This document shows positions 32,269 to 42,218 of a stretch of DNA of 48,693 nucleotides, piece by piece (within the stretch, counting starts at the first letter, position 1; each line of letters opens with the position of its first letter). The DNA lies in contig CATNTY010000048.1 of assembly GCA_950295325.1 (NCBI GenBank), positions 1 to 48,693 on the forward strand, written 5' to 3'. The notes under the pieces were generated by a model. That model saw only the letters and a list, made by a program, of their open reading frames with translations, was not told where the DNA came from and did not search any database. The DNA is from Polytrichum commune. Its lineage: Eukaryota; Streptophyta; Polytrichopsida; Polytrichales; Polytrichaceae. A program made the translations under genes and the position numbers.

Positions 32269-33634
32269 TTCCGACAAACACCTCCATACCTTTCCTTACC
32301 AAATCTACACATATCCCAAAACTACAAAAACAAAATAAAAGGGTATTTCTAAATACCCCCACTCTACAAGAAATCGCCAACATCTCCACTCAAAACAAAA
32401 CAACCATAGTACATACACACATAATCAAACAACCAATACAAATCACACCTACCACAAGAACATATAAACAAATAATTAATGTCAAATACCACTACCTATA
32501 CCAAACCCAACACCTATACTTACACCAAAACCAATACCAACCCCTATATATACAACAATATCAAAATCACACTAAATACCAATATCAAAACAAACTAATA
32601 AGTATACACAAAGTATACAAAAATAATATAGTCAAAACATATTTAAATATAAATACTCCTATAAACCAACACAAAAAATACAAAATACTACTAAATATTA
32701 TACAAAACATACATCAAATATATATAAACAAAACTAACACAACGTTCATCAATATTCCAACAAAAACACACATAACTAACATACAAATGACGACTCTAAC
32801 AAATCCACTTACCGAACATGTCACAAACAATAACCAAACAAGCAACACACCCCCCAATAACCATACAAAATACTCCATAAAACCTCACAAAATCCACCAA
32901 ACGGCCTCGGCCTACCGGCCTCGCCACAAAATGAAGCCAATAAGACCTTTACTTTACCCAAATAAACATACAAAAGCTATGGTATTAGTACACAAACAAA
33001 AATACACAAACATAAGAACAAACAAAAAATACATAATAGAAAACAAAACAAACACTAAGAATTCAATATCAACAAATCAACCACCTAACTTATACCACAT
33101 ACAAAGCCATATATCAAGATGTATACAATATCAATTAGCATATCATATCTTCATAAAACACCATACAAAACACCATATGGGCTCGGCCTACCGGCCTCGC
33201 CACAAAATAAAACAAACAATATACTCACAAAACCGCATTTTTAACCACACCCTCCATAAAACTACAAAACATATACACAAATACGCCAAACCCATACACT
33301 ACCCCCCCCCCCCCCCAAATACAATCAAAACACACTACCCGCCTTACCTAACCTATCTACCACAAATAAATACACATTTACAAACTACCAACAAATAAAT
33401 AAGAAAAACCCAACAACAACAAACCGAAATACTGTAACAAATAAAACACCATATAACATACATAAATTACTTGTTAAAATAACAATAAAAACTAAACACC
33501 AAATTACAAACCAACCCCCTAACTTAGAAGACAAACAACACTACGCATCAAACTATATACAACATAAATTAGCATTTCTAAACCTACACCTCGCAAAATC
33601 TCCTATAATACACTGCACAAAACACCAAATAGGC
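32269..33634 (+). other. G-depleted spacer between ORF1 and ORF2
   Basis: In a sample of 420 bases (32401-32820) I count only about 11 G on the plus strand, while A and C dominate. Almost the only G-rich spots are three copies of a GGCCTACCGGCC-type motif. The 203-codon ORF at 32787-33398 may be kept open mainly by composition, although two repeat copies share its frame. Confidence 0.6.
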
Positions 33635-33860
33635 TTGGCCTACCGACCTCACCACAAAACAAAACAAATAGGATTTTCACACTACCATACTTTTCAACAT
33701 ACCTTTAATACAATCACAATACCTATACACAAACAATCCAAACCCATACACTACCTTTTTAAACATTATAAAAAAATAACACCCGCCCTACCTAACCTAT
33801 TCACTACAAATAAATACACACTACTAAAATACTATAAAATAAATAAAAGAAATCCAAACG
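32903..33860 (+). repeat. Three diverged tandem units with a GGCCTACCGGCC core
   Basis: GGCCTACCGGCCTCGCCACA starts at 32909 and 33185, and a mutated version (GGCCTACCGACCTCACC) at 33637. Unit similarity continues downstream, for example AAACCCATACACTACC and CCTAACCTAT in copies 2 and 3. Spacings are 276 and 452, so the first unit is shorter. The reading frame is kept in each copy, giving AYRPRHK, AYRPRHK and AYRPHHK. GGCC-TACC-GGCC can form a short hairpin. The units may be coding repeats or promoter-like monomers upstream of the 2A ORF. Confidence 0.75.
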
Positions 33861-34537
33861 TAAAACAATACCAAGGATATCACTTCATTAATCAACTAGC
33901 ATTATTACAATGTGGAGACATTGAACCTCACCCTGGACCAATGCCAAATTTACTACACAGACACCCAACAACACATAAAAGAATAGCCAATACCTACTTC
34001 ATTCCTAACACAATAAAGTTGCAACCAGAATACCAACACCTTGCTAACGCCTTTGCCCCTATACTAAAACATGAGCACCCGCTACATCAACAATCAATCC
34101 TGACATTCCCTCACCTACACCAATACATACAGACACAAAACCACTCACCTATACCCCACATACTATATGCTATTATTATAACTATAAACCCATCAATAGA
34201 CACATGTAATAATATACTAGCCCAACCCACCACCTATCATTTTAACATAGAATGGACTCATACATTAATTAATAAGCTAGCTAACCTCACCAATCCCCCA
34301 GAAAGGCATATCCTTACACAACACCCATACACTAAATTTATTGAAACCCACAAAGACATTATAGAACCTCAAAACTCTATATATGAAGAATTATATACCT
34401 TCATACATAGTCAAGAAACACCCCCAACTCTAATTGAAACACAAAGAAAATTCCCCTTCTTACCAAATAAACTAATAAACGAATCCCTAAAATGCTTTGA
34501 AATACTAAATGAATATTCCCACCAACCCCACTTCTAA
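33635..34537 (+). CDS. 2A-like leader ORF of the Dualen-like element
   Basis: A frame of 300 codons. Residues 1-80 derive from the third AYRPxHK repeat unit. At about residue 95-102 lies GDIEPHPGP, a 2A-like motif (family consensus D-V/I-E-x-N-P-G-P) with His in place of Asn, directly followed by MPNLLHRHP. 2A-like peptides in other non-LTR elements sit at the start of the long ORF and release an N-terminal peptide during translation. The part after the motif is helical and unrecognised. The frame ends at 34537, overlapping the AP-endonuclease frame by 29 bases in a different phase, so a single indel, or a frameshift event, separates them. The ATG is the first in frame; the true start could lie upstream. 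Confidence 0.65.
   Translation: MAYRPHHKTKQIGFSHYHTFQHTFNTITIPIHKQSKPIHYLFKHYKKITPALPNLFTTNKYTLLKYYKINKRNPNVKQYQGYHFINQLALLQCGDIEPHPGPMPNLLHRHPTTHKRIANTYFIPNTIKLQPEYQHLANAFAPILKHEHPLHQQSILTFPHLHQYIQTQNHSPIPHILYAIIITINPSIDTCNNILAQPTTYHFNIEWTHTLINKLANLTNPPERHILTQHPYTKFIETHKDIIEPQNSIYEELYTFIHSQETPPTLIETQRKFPFLPNKLINESLKCFEILNEYSHQPHF
33914..33940 (+). other. 2A-like motif GDIEPHPGP
   Basis: Nine codons matching the core of 2A peptides except Asn to His before PGP. Separation would be expected between the Gly and the final Pro, if active. Confidence 0.75.
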
Positions 34538-36170
34538 ACATCCCCCCCTAACACCCAGAATAAACACCAACACCAATCACGAAACAAACATAATAACCTG
34601 GAATGCATCATCGCTCAATACATCTTTACCTAATTTACAAAGACTCGTTACCTACACGCAAATAAATACTGCAATCATCATTATCCAAGAAACTAAACTC
34701 ACAGCAACAAAATCCACAAAATATATCCAAAATTTATTTCCACAATACGAATTTATATTCAACAATACGCACGCACTTACAAGATGTATCCAACAAAGAA
34801 TGCCGTATACACCAGGAAGAGGCGGACTACTCACACTTATATACAACAAATATGCCTTCCCTGGTAATATCACCAAAATCCCCACACCAGCTGATATTTC
34901 ACCCTACCTCCAGATAATACGAATAAATAACCAAACATTACAACCATGGCTAATCATTCATATGTACATGCCTACACACCTAGAAGATACCCGACTAATC
35001 CCTAACATAAAAACCACTATTATCAATCAAATTATTGCACACCCAAATCATACATACACCTTGTGCGGGGATTTTAACCGCGACATTGCACTCATTAGCA
35101 GACAAAGTAACAACCTCTACACACCACCATTAGAAGAAGATATACAATGGAAAACCTTCACCGCATCCCTAAATCTAGAATACATCCCCACAAACACCAC
35201 ATTCTCAAGGCAAGGCGGTAATAACTATACACACACCAGCCTGATCGATGGTTTCTACATCAATTCGCCAGATCGCAACAAATTCTCCTCTACAACAAAC
35301 ACCCATATGGACCTAAATTCAGACCACTATCCAATTACCCTTCATATACCGCATAACACACTACTAGCAAGACCCATACCCTCTAACAACACTACACAAA
35401 CCAGGATTCGAAACCCCATTCTGCCTGAAAACCTTGAAAATTTTATTATTAAGTTTTTTGAAGAAAATTCTATACAAATCAACACTTTAACTACCCTTCT
35501 TGAAAATCACGAACACCTCACAGACACCCAATGGAAAAATGCATGCGCCTCACTTGACATTGTAATAGAAAAAATTTCAAAAAACATAGAAACAACATGC
35601 AGTGCACCGCCAATACCACAACTCACAAGCCGCACGGCCCAACAAGGTGGCTTCCTACCACGTAAATTAGCTAAACCATGGAAAAAACATCTAGCCACAT
35701 ATCACCTAATCAGAAAAACTATATACATTACAAAAAACGACCCGAACTGGCAAACACACTCAATACTGAATAAAATACGTAACCACAAACATGTACTAAT
35801 TCCTACCCCACCCACAACAAACACCTCACTAAATAGATGGATAGACGAAATAGCAGCCATTGCAAAAACATCCAACAAACAATCTAAAGACATAACCACA
35901 AAATACACTAAAAATTGTATATTAAAAACAATATCAAAATACAGACAACTATATGAAAAAAACCCTAAAAAGGTAAATAGGAAAGTTTTCAAAAATTCCG
36001 AAACCTCACCTTTAGACTCCATCATTGATAGATACAATAACATCTTAACAAATCCCAAAGACATCCCAACAGAAATACACATACAACAATCCATTGGTAA
36101 CCGCCCCACAGTTCCAACTTGCCAACATCAAACAACACACCTACAACACTGTACGTGTAGCGTACGATAA
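34509..36170 (+). CDS. AP-endonuclease module of ORF2
   Basis: A 553-codon open segment. Exonuclease III-type motifs are all present: TWNASSLN (residues 30-37), IQETKL (59-64), HMYMPTH (151-157), CGDFNRD (186-192), LIDGFYIN (245-252) and SDH (271-273). The catalytic Glu, Asp/Asn pair and Asp/His appear intact. The domain nicks target DNA in APE-type non-LTR elements. It is followed by a basic linker and stops at TAA 36168, after which the same phase continues directly into the RT. Residues 1-25 overlap the preceding 2A ORF. Confidence 0.85.
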   Translation: MNIPTNPTSKHPPLTPRINTNTNHETNIITWNASSLNTSLPNLQRLVTYTQINTAIIIIQETKLTATKSTKYIQNLFPQYEFIFNNTHALTRCIQQRMPYTPGRGGLLTLIYNKYAFPGNITKIPTPADISPYLQIIRINNQTLQPWLIIHMYMPTHLEDTRLIPNIKTTIINQIIAHPNHTYTLCGDFNRDIALISRQSNNLYTPPLEEDIQWKTFTASLNLEYIPTNTTFSRQGGNNYTHTSLIDGFYINSPDRNKFSSTTNTHMDLNSDHYPITLHIPHNTLLARPIPSNNTTQTRIRNPILPENLENFIIKFFEENSIQINTLTTLLENHEHLTDTQWKNACASLDIVIEKISKNIETTCSAPPIPQLTSRTAQQGGFLPRKLAKPWKKHLATYHLIRKTIYITKNDPNWQTHSILNKIRNHKHVLIPTPPTTNTSLNRWIDEIAAIAKTSNKQSKDITTKYTKNCILKTISKYRQLYEKNPKKVNRKVFKNSETSPLDSIIDRYNNILTNPKDIPTEIHIQQSIGNRPTVPTCQHQTTHLQHCTCSVR

Positions 36171-38750
36171 TATCCTTGGCATGACCTCGATGGTTTCACC
36201 ATAGACAAGCGTGGAGAACCTCAAATCCCACTTCATACATACTTCGACACAGAAACATATGACATATGTCTCAAAAACCTGGGTAACAACAAAGCCCCTG
36301 GTCCAAACAAAATCCCCAACTCAATTCTAAAAAGCATGCCACTACGTTTTCACAAAATACTATTCCTATTTTTCAAACATTTTTATAAACAAAAACGAAT
36401 TCTTGCATCATGGGAAACAAGCCTCACAGTTCTACTCTATAAGAAAGGAAACCCATCGCAACTTACAAACCATAGACCCATCGCTCTAGCCAACACTATA
36501 TATAAACTTTACACAAGCACTTTGACATCCATCCTCTCGGCCTACGGAGAAACACACCAAATATTACATGATAGTAAAGAAGGATTCAGAGCAGAAAGAG
36601 GAACATCCCGACAACTCCAAATACTTATTGCCGCGCTAGAAGATACAAAATTCACAAAATAGGATATATACATTCTATATATAAACTTCAAAAATGCCTT
36701 TGGCTTCATTGACCATGCTAGACTCCTAGCCATAATGAAGGATCTTCGATATCTGACTGATGCCATAAACATAATCGGCAACATATACTCACAAGTCACT
36801 ACCACATTCATTGGTGAACACTTCGGTAAAACACAACCCATCCCCATTCAAAGAGGAACAATACAAGGAGACACCCTAAGCCCATACCTATTCATCATAT
36901 TCTTAGAACCCCTCCTTAGGTGGCTACAAAAAAGAAATAATGGATACACATTTGGAACATCCAAAGTAAAAATCTCCTCAGCAGCATATGCCGATAACTT
37001 AGCAGCAATTGCCAACAGATTGAAATCCTTACAAACACAAATCAACAAACTTGACAAATTCTGTGAATGCGATGGCATGGATCTTCAAATCCCCAAATAC
37101 GTAATTACTGGATGTTCGAACAAATCCAAAATGAGCCCCCTAACATTCAAAACTCAAATTCAAGCTACCAATATAAATTACAGAAACGAACCTATACTAG
37201 TCCTAAATCAAAACGAACCATACACATATCTAGGAATAAACCTTGTCCCCTCACTAAAATGGAAAACACAAATACACACCACCACCACCAAAGTTATAAG
37301 ACAATGTAAAGACCTTGTAGCATGTCCAGCTACTATGAAACAAAAAATCAATATGGCAGACACAATTATACGTGCTGGAATCGCATACAGCTTCTACGCT
37401 GTACCATACTCCCTACCTGCCATCAAAAAACTCGACAAAAAGATTATAGCCCTCCACAAAACAATATATGGAATACTAAAATGCACGTCAAACATAGCCA
37501 CGCAACTCCTCCATAACCTATTTGGAATAGTAGCTTTCTCACTAAAAAACGCCTACTTACGATGTATAGGCGAGCAACTACAAAATGCCCTTAATGATAC
37601 TGGTAGGCTTAGAAAAATCTATAACGGTCTACTACAATTTATACTAGCAACATTCAGTGGAGCCAAAACAATACCTCGTATCAAATACCACCACTGTGTC
37701 CGATCACCTATAACTAGAACATTATTCTTACTTAAAAACGAAGTTGGAGTCCACCTAAAAAGTACTATGGATAACTTCCTAATCAACACCTCCCTTCTTA
37801 AAAAATTTTGGATGAAAGAAGTGCAAAACATGCATGGCCTAAATCATCAAACTTCGCTTAAATTACTACAAAAGTTATTATTGCACAATATAACTGAACT
37901 AGGACAAATCACTTTACCCAATGGCCTTAATATGATGAGTCCAGATGATTTTAAAAACTACCACTCCAACCCTACTAAACTAATTAGAAACGCACTAAAC
38001 ATTGCTCAACTACTATTCTGCCACTCCTCCTGCCCCCCGACATGCCCACAACCATGCCCGCACCATCACCCCCCAAGAACCCTAAAAGACAATTATATCA
38101 TAAGAAACTACAACATCCTTCCCAGACAATCCGATCCTCCAATTCACCCCCCAAATTCACCTCAACCACATCACCCACCCCCACCAAAAGCCATTCTTGA
38201 AGACCCTAAACAATTCCCTATCCACACAATCCTTGACCATAAAAAACGCCAATACACTAACTCCAATGGAATAATAAAAAACGACTCATCATATGTATGC
38301 CAATGGATAATTAGAAACATTAACACCTATAACAAATGGAGAACACAAAGAGATTTATTCCCTTTGTACAACGCCAACACTTGTGCACATAATATTGGAC
38401 TACTAACTCAATACTATACCCAAAGACAACACAAACATTTTTCGAACTTAATAAACGCCCACTTTGCCACAGAACAACAACATGATACGAGATATGTTAC
38501 CCCCGCAACAACTATCACATTGGCACATATCTCTATCAATGAATGCAACCCCGAAAGTGATATAGAAACCACCACCAACACTATCCAGACACACTTTGAT
38601 GTTGCCCACATATATGAAGACAATGGACGGCACCTCACCACTATTCCTAAAACTAGACTACATTGGCTATGGAAGCAATACCAACTCGCAAAAAACACTC
38701 CACATGGACTAGAACCACCCACACAACCATTTGAAACTGAAATAATGTGA
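36171..38750 (+). pseudogene. Reverse-transcriptase module of ORF2, catalytic residues lost
   Basis: The RT starts with NNKAPGPNKIPNSILK (about 36280-36330), then NHRPIALANTIYKL and GFRAERGTSRQL. A TAG at 36660 interrupts it just before motif A. Motif A reads YINFKNAF (36678 onward) where a catalytic Asp (YxDF) is expected, and motif C reads AYADNL (36984-37001) instead of YADD. Two of the three catalytic Asp are thus Asn, each explained by one G-to-A change. Motif B (GTIQGDTLSP) is intact. The thumb and a long linker follow, with a Cys/Pro/His-rich patch near 38019-38066. The phase ends at TGA 38748. Open parts: 36336-36662 and 36735-38750. Confidence 0.85.
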
Positions 38751-40121
38751 TTATACCAAAGATACAAATACCGTATCCCTAAAAACGACCCTCTAAAACT
38801 AGCCCAATATACAATACCAACCCCAATACTAAACTTTCTCACCACATCATTCAATATCAACCACTCATACTTTTCATCCCCAGTCACATGCCCTACACAA
38901 CTCAATCAATTTTACTCCCCATTCTCGCGAGACAAAGTATTTGGATCCTTAGGGAAAGCCTTTGACCATAAATGGCAAGGCATAGGCTATGCCCGCCCCA
39001 ATAATACAACAAATCTACAACAGGCTATACATTGGGCCCGCCTTGCCGCCAAAAATGACCCAAGCACCGTCACAATACTCATCTCACCTGATATAAACTG
39101 GTACCAAAACTTCAACCCGTACTCCGGCCCATTCCCAGACACACATATTATCGCCCACTTTGCTGTCGACACTATCACATATGAGAAACCTACGGTTCCA
39201 CCAGATTTTAACATAACTAGGAAAGAACTTTCTACACTGCAAATACTTTGCATACACCACCATAATAACTTTTTAGGAACCTATGAACAACTGAATCAAC
39301 TTACCCATATTGCAAACAATCTCTCAATACCACAATTATATACACAAATCGCCACACATACCCCCCCGAACACACCCGTCAATCCTAACAAAAAATGGTC
39401 CAAACTAACGTATCCCAATATCCCCATAATTAATGAAACACTTATACCTCAACTACCAGACTATCAAACTAACTTACCATTAAAATTTCATCCACAATTC
39501 AGTTATTACACTGACGGATCATTTAAAAAACCTAAACTAATCGAACCAGGAGTATGGAGAAAAGAAGCAGCAGGATATGGCATCTATAGCCCCAAAGGGC
39601 TTAGGATAGCCAAAAGACTACATGGTCACCAGAATATTCTACGGGCAGAAATGATGGCCATCCATAAAACCCTACGAATTATCAATACCCAACACCCAAA
39701 TGAACCCGCATACATATTCACAGATAGCCTAAATATATTATATCTACTCAACACACAAATCAAACACCCCACACTACACAATAGCCACCCTGATCAAGTC
39801 ACACTTGCCTCCATGGTACAACTGCTCCAAAACCGCTCCCAACCAATCACATTATACAAAGTCAGAGCACACATTAACATAGAAGGCAATGAACACGCAG
39901 ATAAACTAGCAAAAGAAGGACTAGACCTCACCCATAGAAATGCCACACGCCCATATGAACACGCTCATGCCACACCTTACTACTACCAAAAAGACGAATG
40001 GCCCTCCATGATAGACACACCAGACAAAGGCCCCGTTAGATTTCTAGAAAAACAAATCAAAAAAATACGACAGAACAAACAACTTGGAAATTATGGCCAT
40101 ACAAACCCCCAATATGTGTAA
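38751..40121 (+). pseudogene. RNase H module of ORF2
   Basis: The phase resumes after the TGA with LYQRYKYRIPKNDP and runs open to TAA 40119. The RNase H has YYTDGSF (Asp at 39513), RAEMMAI (Glu at 39648), FTDSLN (Asp at 39723), RAHINIEGNEHAD (His at 39870, Asp at 39900). All active-site residues are therefore present. RNase H is shared by Dualen and by I-group LINEs, where it removes the RNA template strand. The largest piece starting with ATG is 39651-40121. Confidence 0.8.
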
Positions 40122-40965
40122 ATGGACAAGAAATGAAGACATTGACAAAGAACTTTCCAATAAATTCTGGAATAACCCTACTATTACGGACAAGCAAAAA
40201 TCATGCCTTATCAAATTTCGCACCGGAACCTACATGGGCCAAGCTAGAAAACAAATATTCTTCGGTAGACAAAGATTCCCTACCATCACATGTCCTATTT
40301 GTAACTCATACGAACCTGATACATGGCTACATGTACTGCTCACATGTAGACAACAACATATACACGCACTACATGTCAAAAGACACAACAAAGCAGTATG
40401 GGAAATCAGAAAGTTACTAATCTCCTCCGAAAAATCCAGATGCTACACTCTTATGAACGTTGGTACCTTTAATGACAACCCCCAAGAAAACACCGTCCCT
40501 AATTGGCTTTTACCCTGCACATGTGGAACCCAAAGATGCCACTGTAACGCTCGATTTAGACCCGACATTCTCTGCGTTAAAGGATTACCATATCTAAATG
40601 AGCCCCCCACAAATATTGACCAAACACTTACCATACAATTCATTGAATTCACATATTGCAATGACAGATTCTCACCAGAAACACTAGAAGCTAAAGCCAA
40701 GAAATACAAACCACTGGTAGAAAACATTGCTGCTTTAGGCTGGAAAATCGACCCGCTCATTGTTATTACGGCAAGCGCCAGAGCCGCAACACACATTCCA
40801 TCGATGAAAATACTTGAAGACAAATTTAAACTACCTATGTCATCCATCCGAAATACCTTCAAAAACATCAATACCATTGCCATACAATACGCCATGTCCA
40901 TCCTCCTCCACAAAAGAAGACTAGAAAACCACCAACCTCTACCTCACATACAAGACCCCCCCTAG
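40084..40965 (+). CDS. Zinc-finger and restriction-like endonuclease module of ORF2
   Basis: A 293-codon frame, one base out of phase with the RNase H segment. It has a CCHC finger (C70-x2-C73-x9-H83-x4-C88), then KRHNKAVWEI (RHN at 100-102), a second Cys cluster CTCGTQRCHC (145-154), FRPDILCV (PD at 160-161), IEFTYCNDRF (Glu 188) and EAKAKKYKP (Lys 203-207). This finger, R-H-N/D, P-D, E and K/Y order is the signature of the C-terminal restriction-like endonuclease of early-branching non-LTR elements. Finding it downstream of an AP endonuclease in one polyprotein is what ties the element to Dualen/RandI. The N-terminal Met is probably not a real start; the domain would be part of ORF2. Confidence 0.8.
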   Translation: MEIMAIQTPNMCKWTRNEDIDKELSNKFWNNPTITDKQKSCLIKFRTGTYMGQARKQIFFGRQRFPTITCPICNSYEPDTWLHVLLTCRQQHIHALHVKRHNKAVWEIRKLLISSEKSRCYTLMNVGTFNDNPQENTVPNWLLPCTCGTQRCHCNARFRPDILCVKGLPYLNEPPTNIDQTLTIQFIEFTYCNDRFSPETLEAKAKKYKPLVENIAALGWKIDPLIVITASARAATHIPSMKILEDKFKLPMSSIRNTFKNINTIAIQYAMSILLHKRRLENHQPLPHIQDPP

Positions 40966-41257
40966 ATGTACCCAAATTATATATGAAAACGTTACCCCAC
41001 ACAACAATAAACTCATAGCCTGAAATTACAACTTCGTACAAAACAAACCCTACATTAATTAACCCTTGTTATATTTCTCTCTTTTGGTGTTGGCTACTTG
41101 TGACTATAGTGTCTACCCTCGAAAGGGGGAAGTAATTCCTTACTTCTACTCCTATGTCCTGCGGACATAGGTCTAGGGGTGGAACGAACAGACACTTCAT
41201 TCACGTCGGTCCCTCATAGGGATCGAAGTTTCTTCTCTCTCTCTCTCTTTGTCTGTC
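40966..41257 (+). other. Structured 3'UTR of the Dualen-like element
   Basis: Four consecutive hairpins precede the end. CCCTC-GAAA-GGGGG (41116-41129) has a GNRA-type loop. GAAGTAA-TTCC-TTACTTC is at 41129-41146. CCTATGTCC-TGC-GGACATAGG is at 41151-41171. CGGTCCCT-CAT-AGGGATCG (41207-41225) pairs with one G-T. The element then finishes with a (CT)n tract and TTTGTCTGTC, with no poly-A. Such structures are where RTs of several LINE clades recognise their own RNA. That role here is inferred. Confidence 0.75.
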
Positions 41258-41268
41258 GACCCATACCC
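41258..41268. repeat. Right target-site duplication of the Dualen-like insertion
   Basis: GACCCATACCC, identical to 16453-16463. The flanking tandem repeat resumes immediately (TAATGTAAACCCAC). Confidence 0.8.
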
Positions 41269-42213
41269 TAATGTAAACCCACACTTACCACTCTCAACTA
41301 ATGGGAATGCTTGAATTTTTCTTTTCCTCACTCCAAACTTGGTTGTACTTTTGCCAACCCTTTGCTTCCTAGGACCCAAATAACTTTGAATTCCTCATTG
41401 TAACCCATTTTAACCCTTTCTTTCCAGAGTGGCTCCCATGGGGCTTGTCTAGTGCAAAAGCCACTTCATGTCTTCATCCAAGGGGTCCACTCAACATGGA
41501 GATTATTTAATGTTTCACGAATAGATGGGTGCAAGTCTTGCTCAATTTTGTTTAATTTGAAGGAGAATGATGCTCCAAAGTTGTTTTGAGGCTTGTCGAA
41601 GGCCACTAAGACTTGAAGGAGGAAGCAAACTTTCATGCCCTGGGTGGATCAACCATCTTAAATAGTGTGGGTAACCCCCCAAACAAAAAATGTTTCAAAA
41701 TCAACATTCAAGGTCATAGACATGCATCATCCATTTATTGAACTTTCACCATCTCTAGAATAAGTATATGAGCTCCAAATTTGGAAATTAAAATGACCAT
41801 ATATGTGTATCCAAAATATTTATAGCTTAAATTGAACTTCCTCATCCATCCCATCATCCAAATTTAGAAAAATGAGCATTTCACCAGCTACCCCAACTTG
41901 AGAATGCCAACTTTGTGACCATTGGATCCTCTCAAATTTGATGAAATGAAAAGATTTTTCTACACTTATCTTCATAACGGAGTTGGTTTCCACAAGTACA
42001 TGATCATAAAATATGTTGATAATAGTGGGTTGAATTATCCTCGACATCAAGGTTGGCACCAAAATTCCAAGTTCATTGGAATGCATCCCACAACAATAAA
42101 AAGGTTGATTGAACAAAAACCTAGCTTCTTAGGATGAGGAGCTTCAACTCTACAAATTTAAGATCAAGGTTTCACTAATTCCTTTGTGTCTTCTTTTGTG
42201 TGCCTTGCTAAAT
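41269..42213. other. Resumed flanking repeat, then no recognisable gene
   Basis: 41269-41395 matches 16256-16375 with moderate divergence (shared ATGTAAACCCAC, CTCTCAAC, TCTTTTCCTCACT and AACTTGGTTGTACTTTT). The rest has only short chance ORFs. Confidence 0.6.
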
Positions 42214-42218
42214 CTAGC

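Larger units (their letters stand above)
34509..40965 (+). pseudogene. ORF2 polyprotein of the Dualen-like element (AP endonuclease, RT, RNase H, RLE)
   Basis: One phase runs from 34509 to 40121, interrupted only by TAA (36168), TAG (36660) and TGA (38748). A one-base shift near 40115-40121 then moves it into the phase that ends at 40965. About 2150 codons in all. Four enzymatic modules are in the order AP endonuclease, reverse transcriptase, RNase H, CCHC zinc finger plus restriction-like endonuclease. The TGA reads ...EIM-stop-LYQ, consistent with TGG to TGA. Few lesions over 6.4 kb suggest a moderately young copy. The modules are described separately. Confidence 0.8.
16464..41257 (+). mobile_element. 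Dualen/RandI-like non-LTR retrotransposon, interrupted by a gypsy element
   Basis: This is the outer element of the nested block, bounded by the 11-bp duplication GACCCATACCC. In order it has a leader (16464-17297, continuing at 27663), ORF1 remnants (30664-32268), a G-depleted spacer with repeats, an ORF with a 2A-like motif (33635-34537), and ORF2 (34509-40965). ORF2 encodes an AP endonuclease, RT, RNase H and a CCHC/restriction-like endonuclease. The 3'UTR ends in a CT-rich tract, not poly-A. AP endonuclease and restriction-like endonuclease together with RNase H is the architecture reported for Dualen of Chlamydomonas. The cysteine protease described there is not recognised here. Without the 10.4-kb gypsy insertion the element is about 14.4 kb, some of it (SINE, orphan ORF) probably later additions. 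Confidence 0.78.

Noticed and set aside
32787-33398. 203-codon plus-strand ORF as an independent gene
   Set aside because: The strand is so poor in G and T that stop codons are rare. Only the AYRPRHK repeat frames are noteworthy, and these are treated as repeat units.
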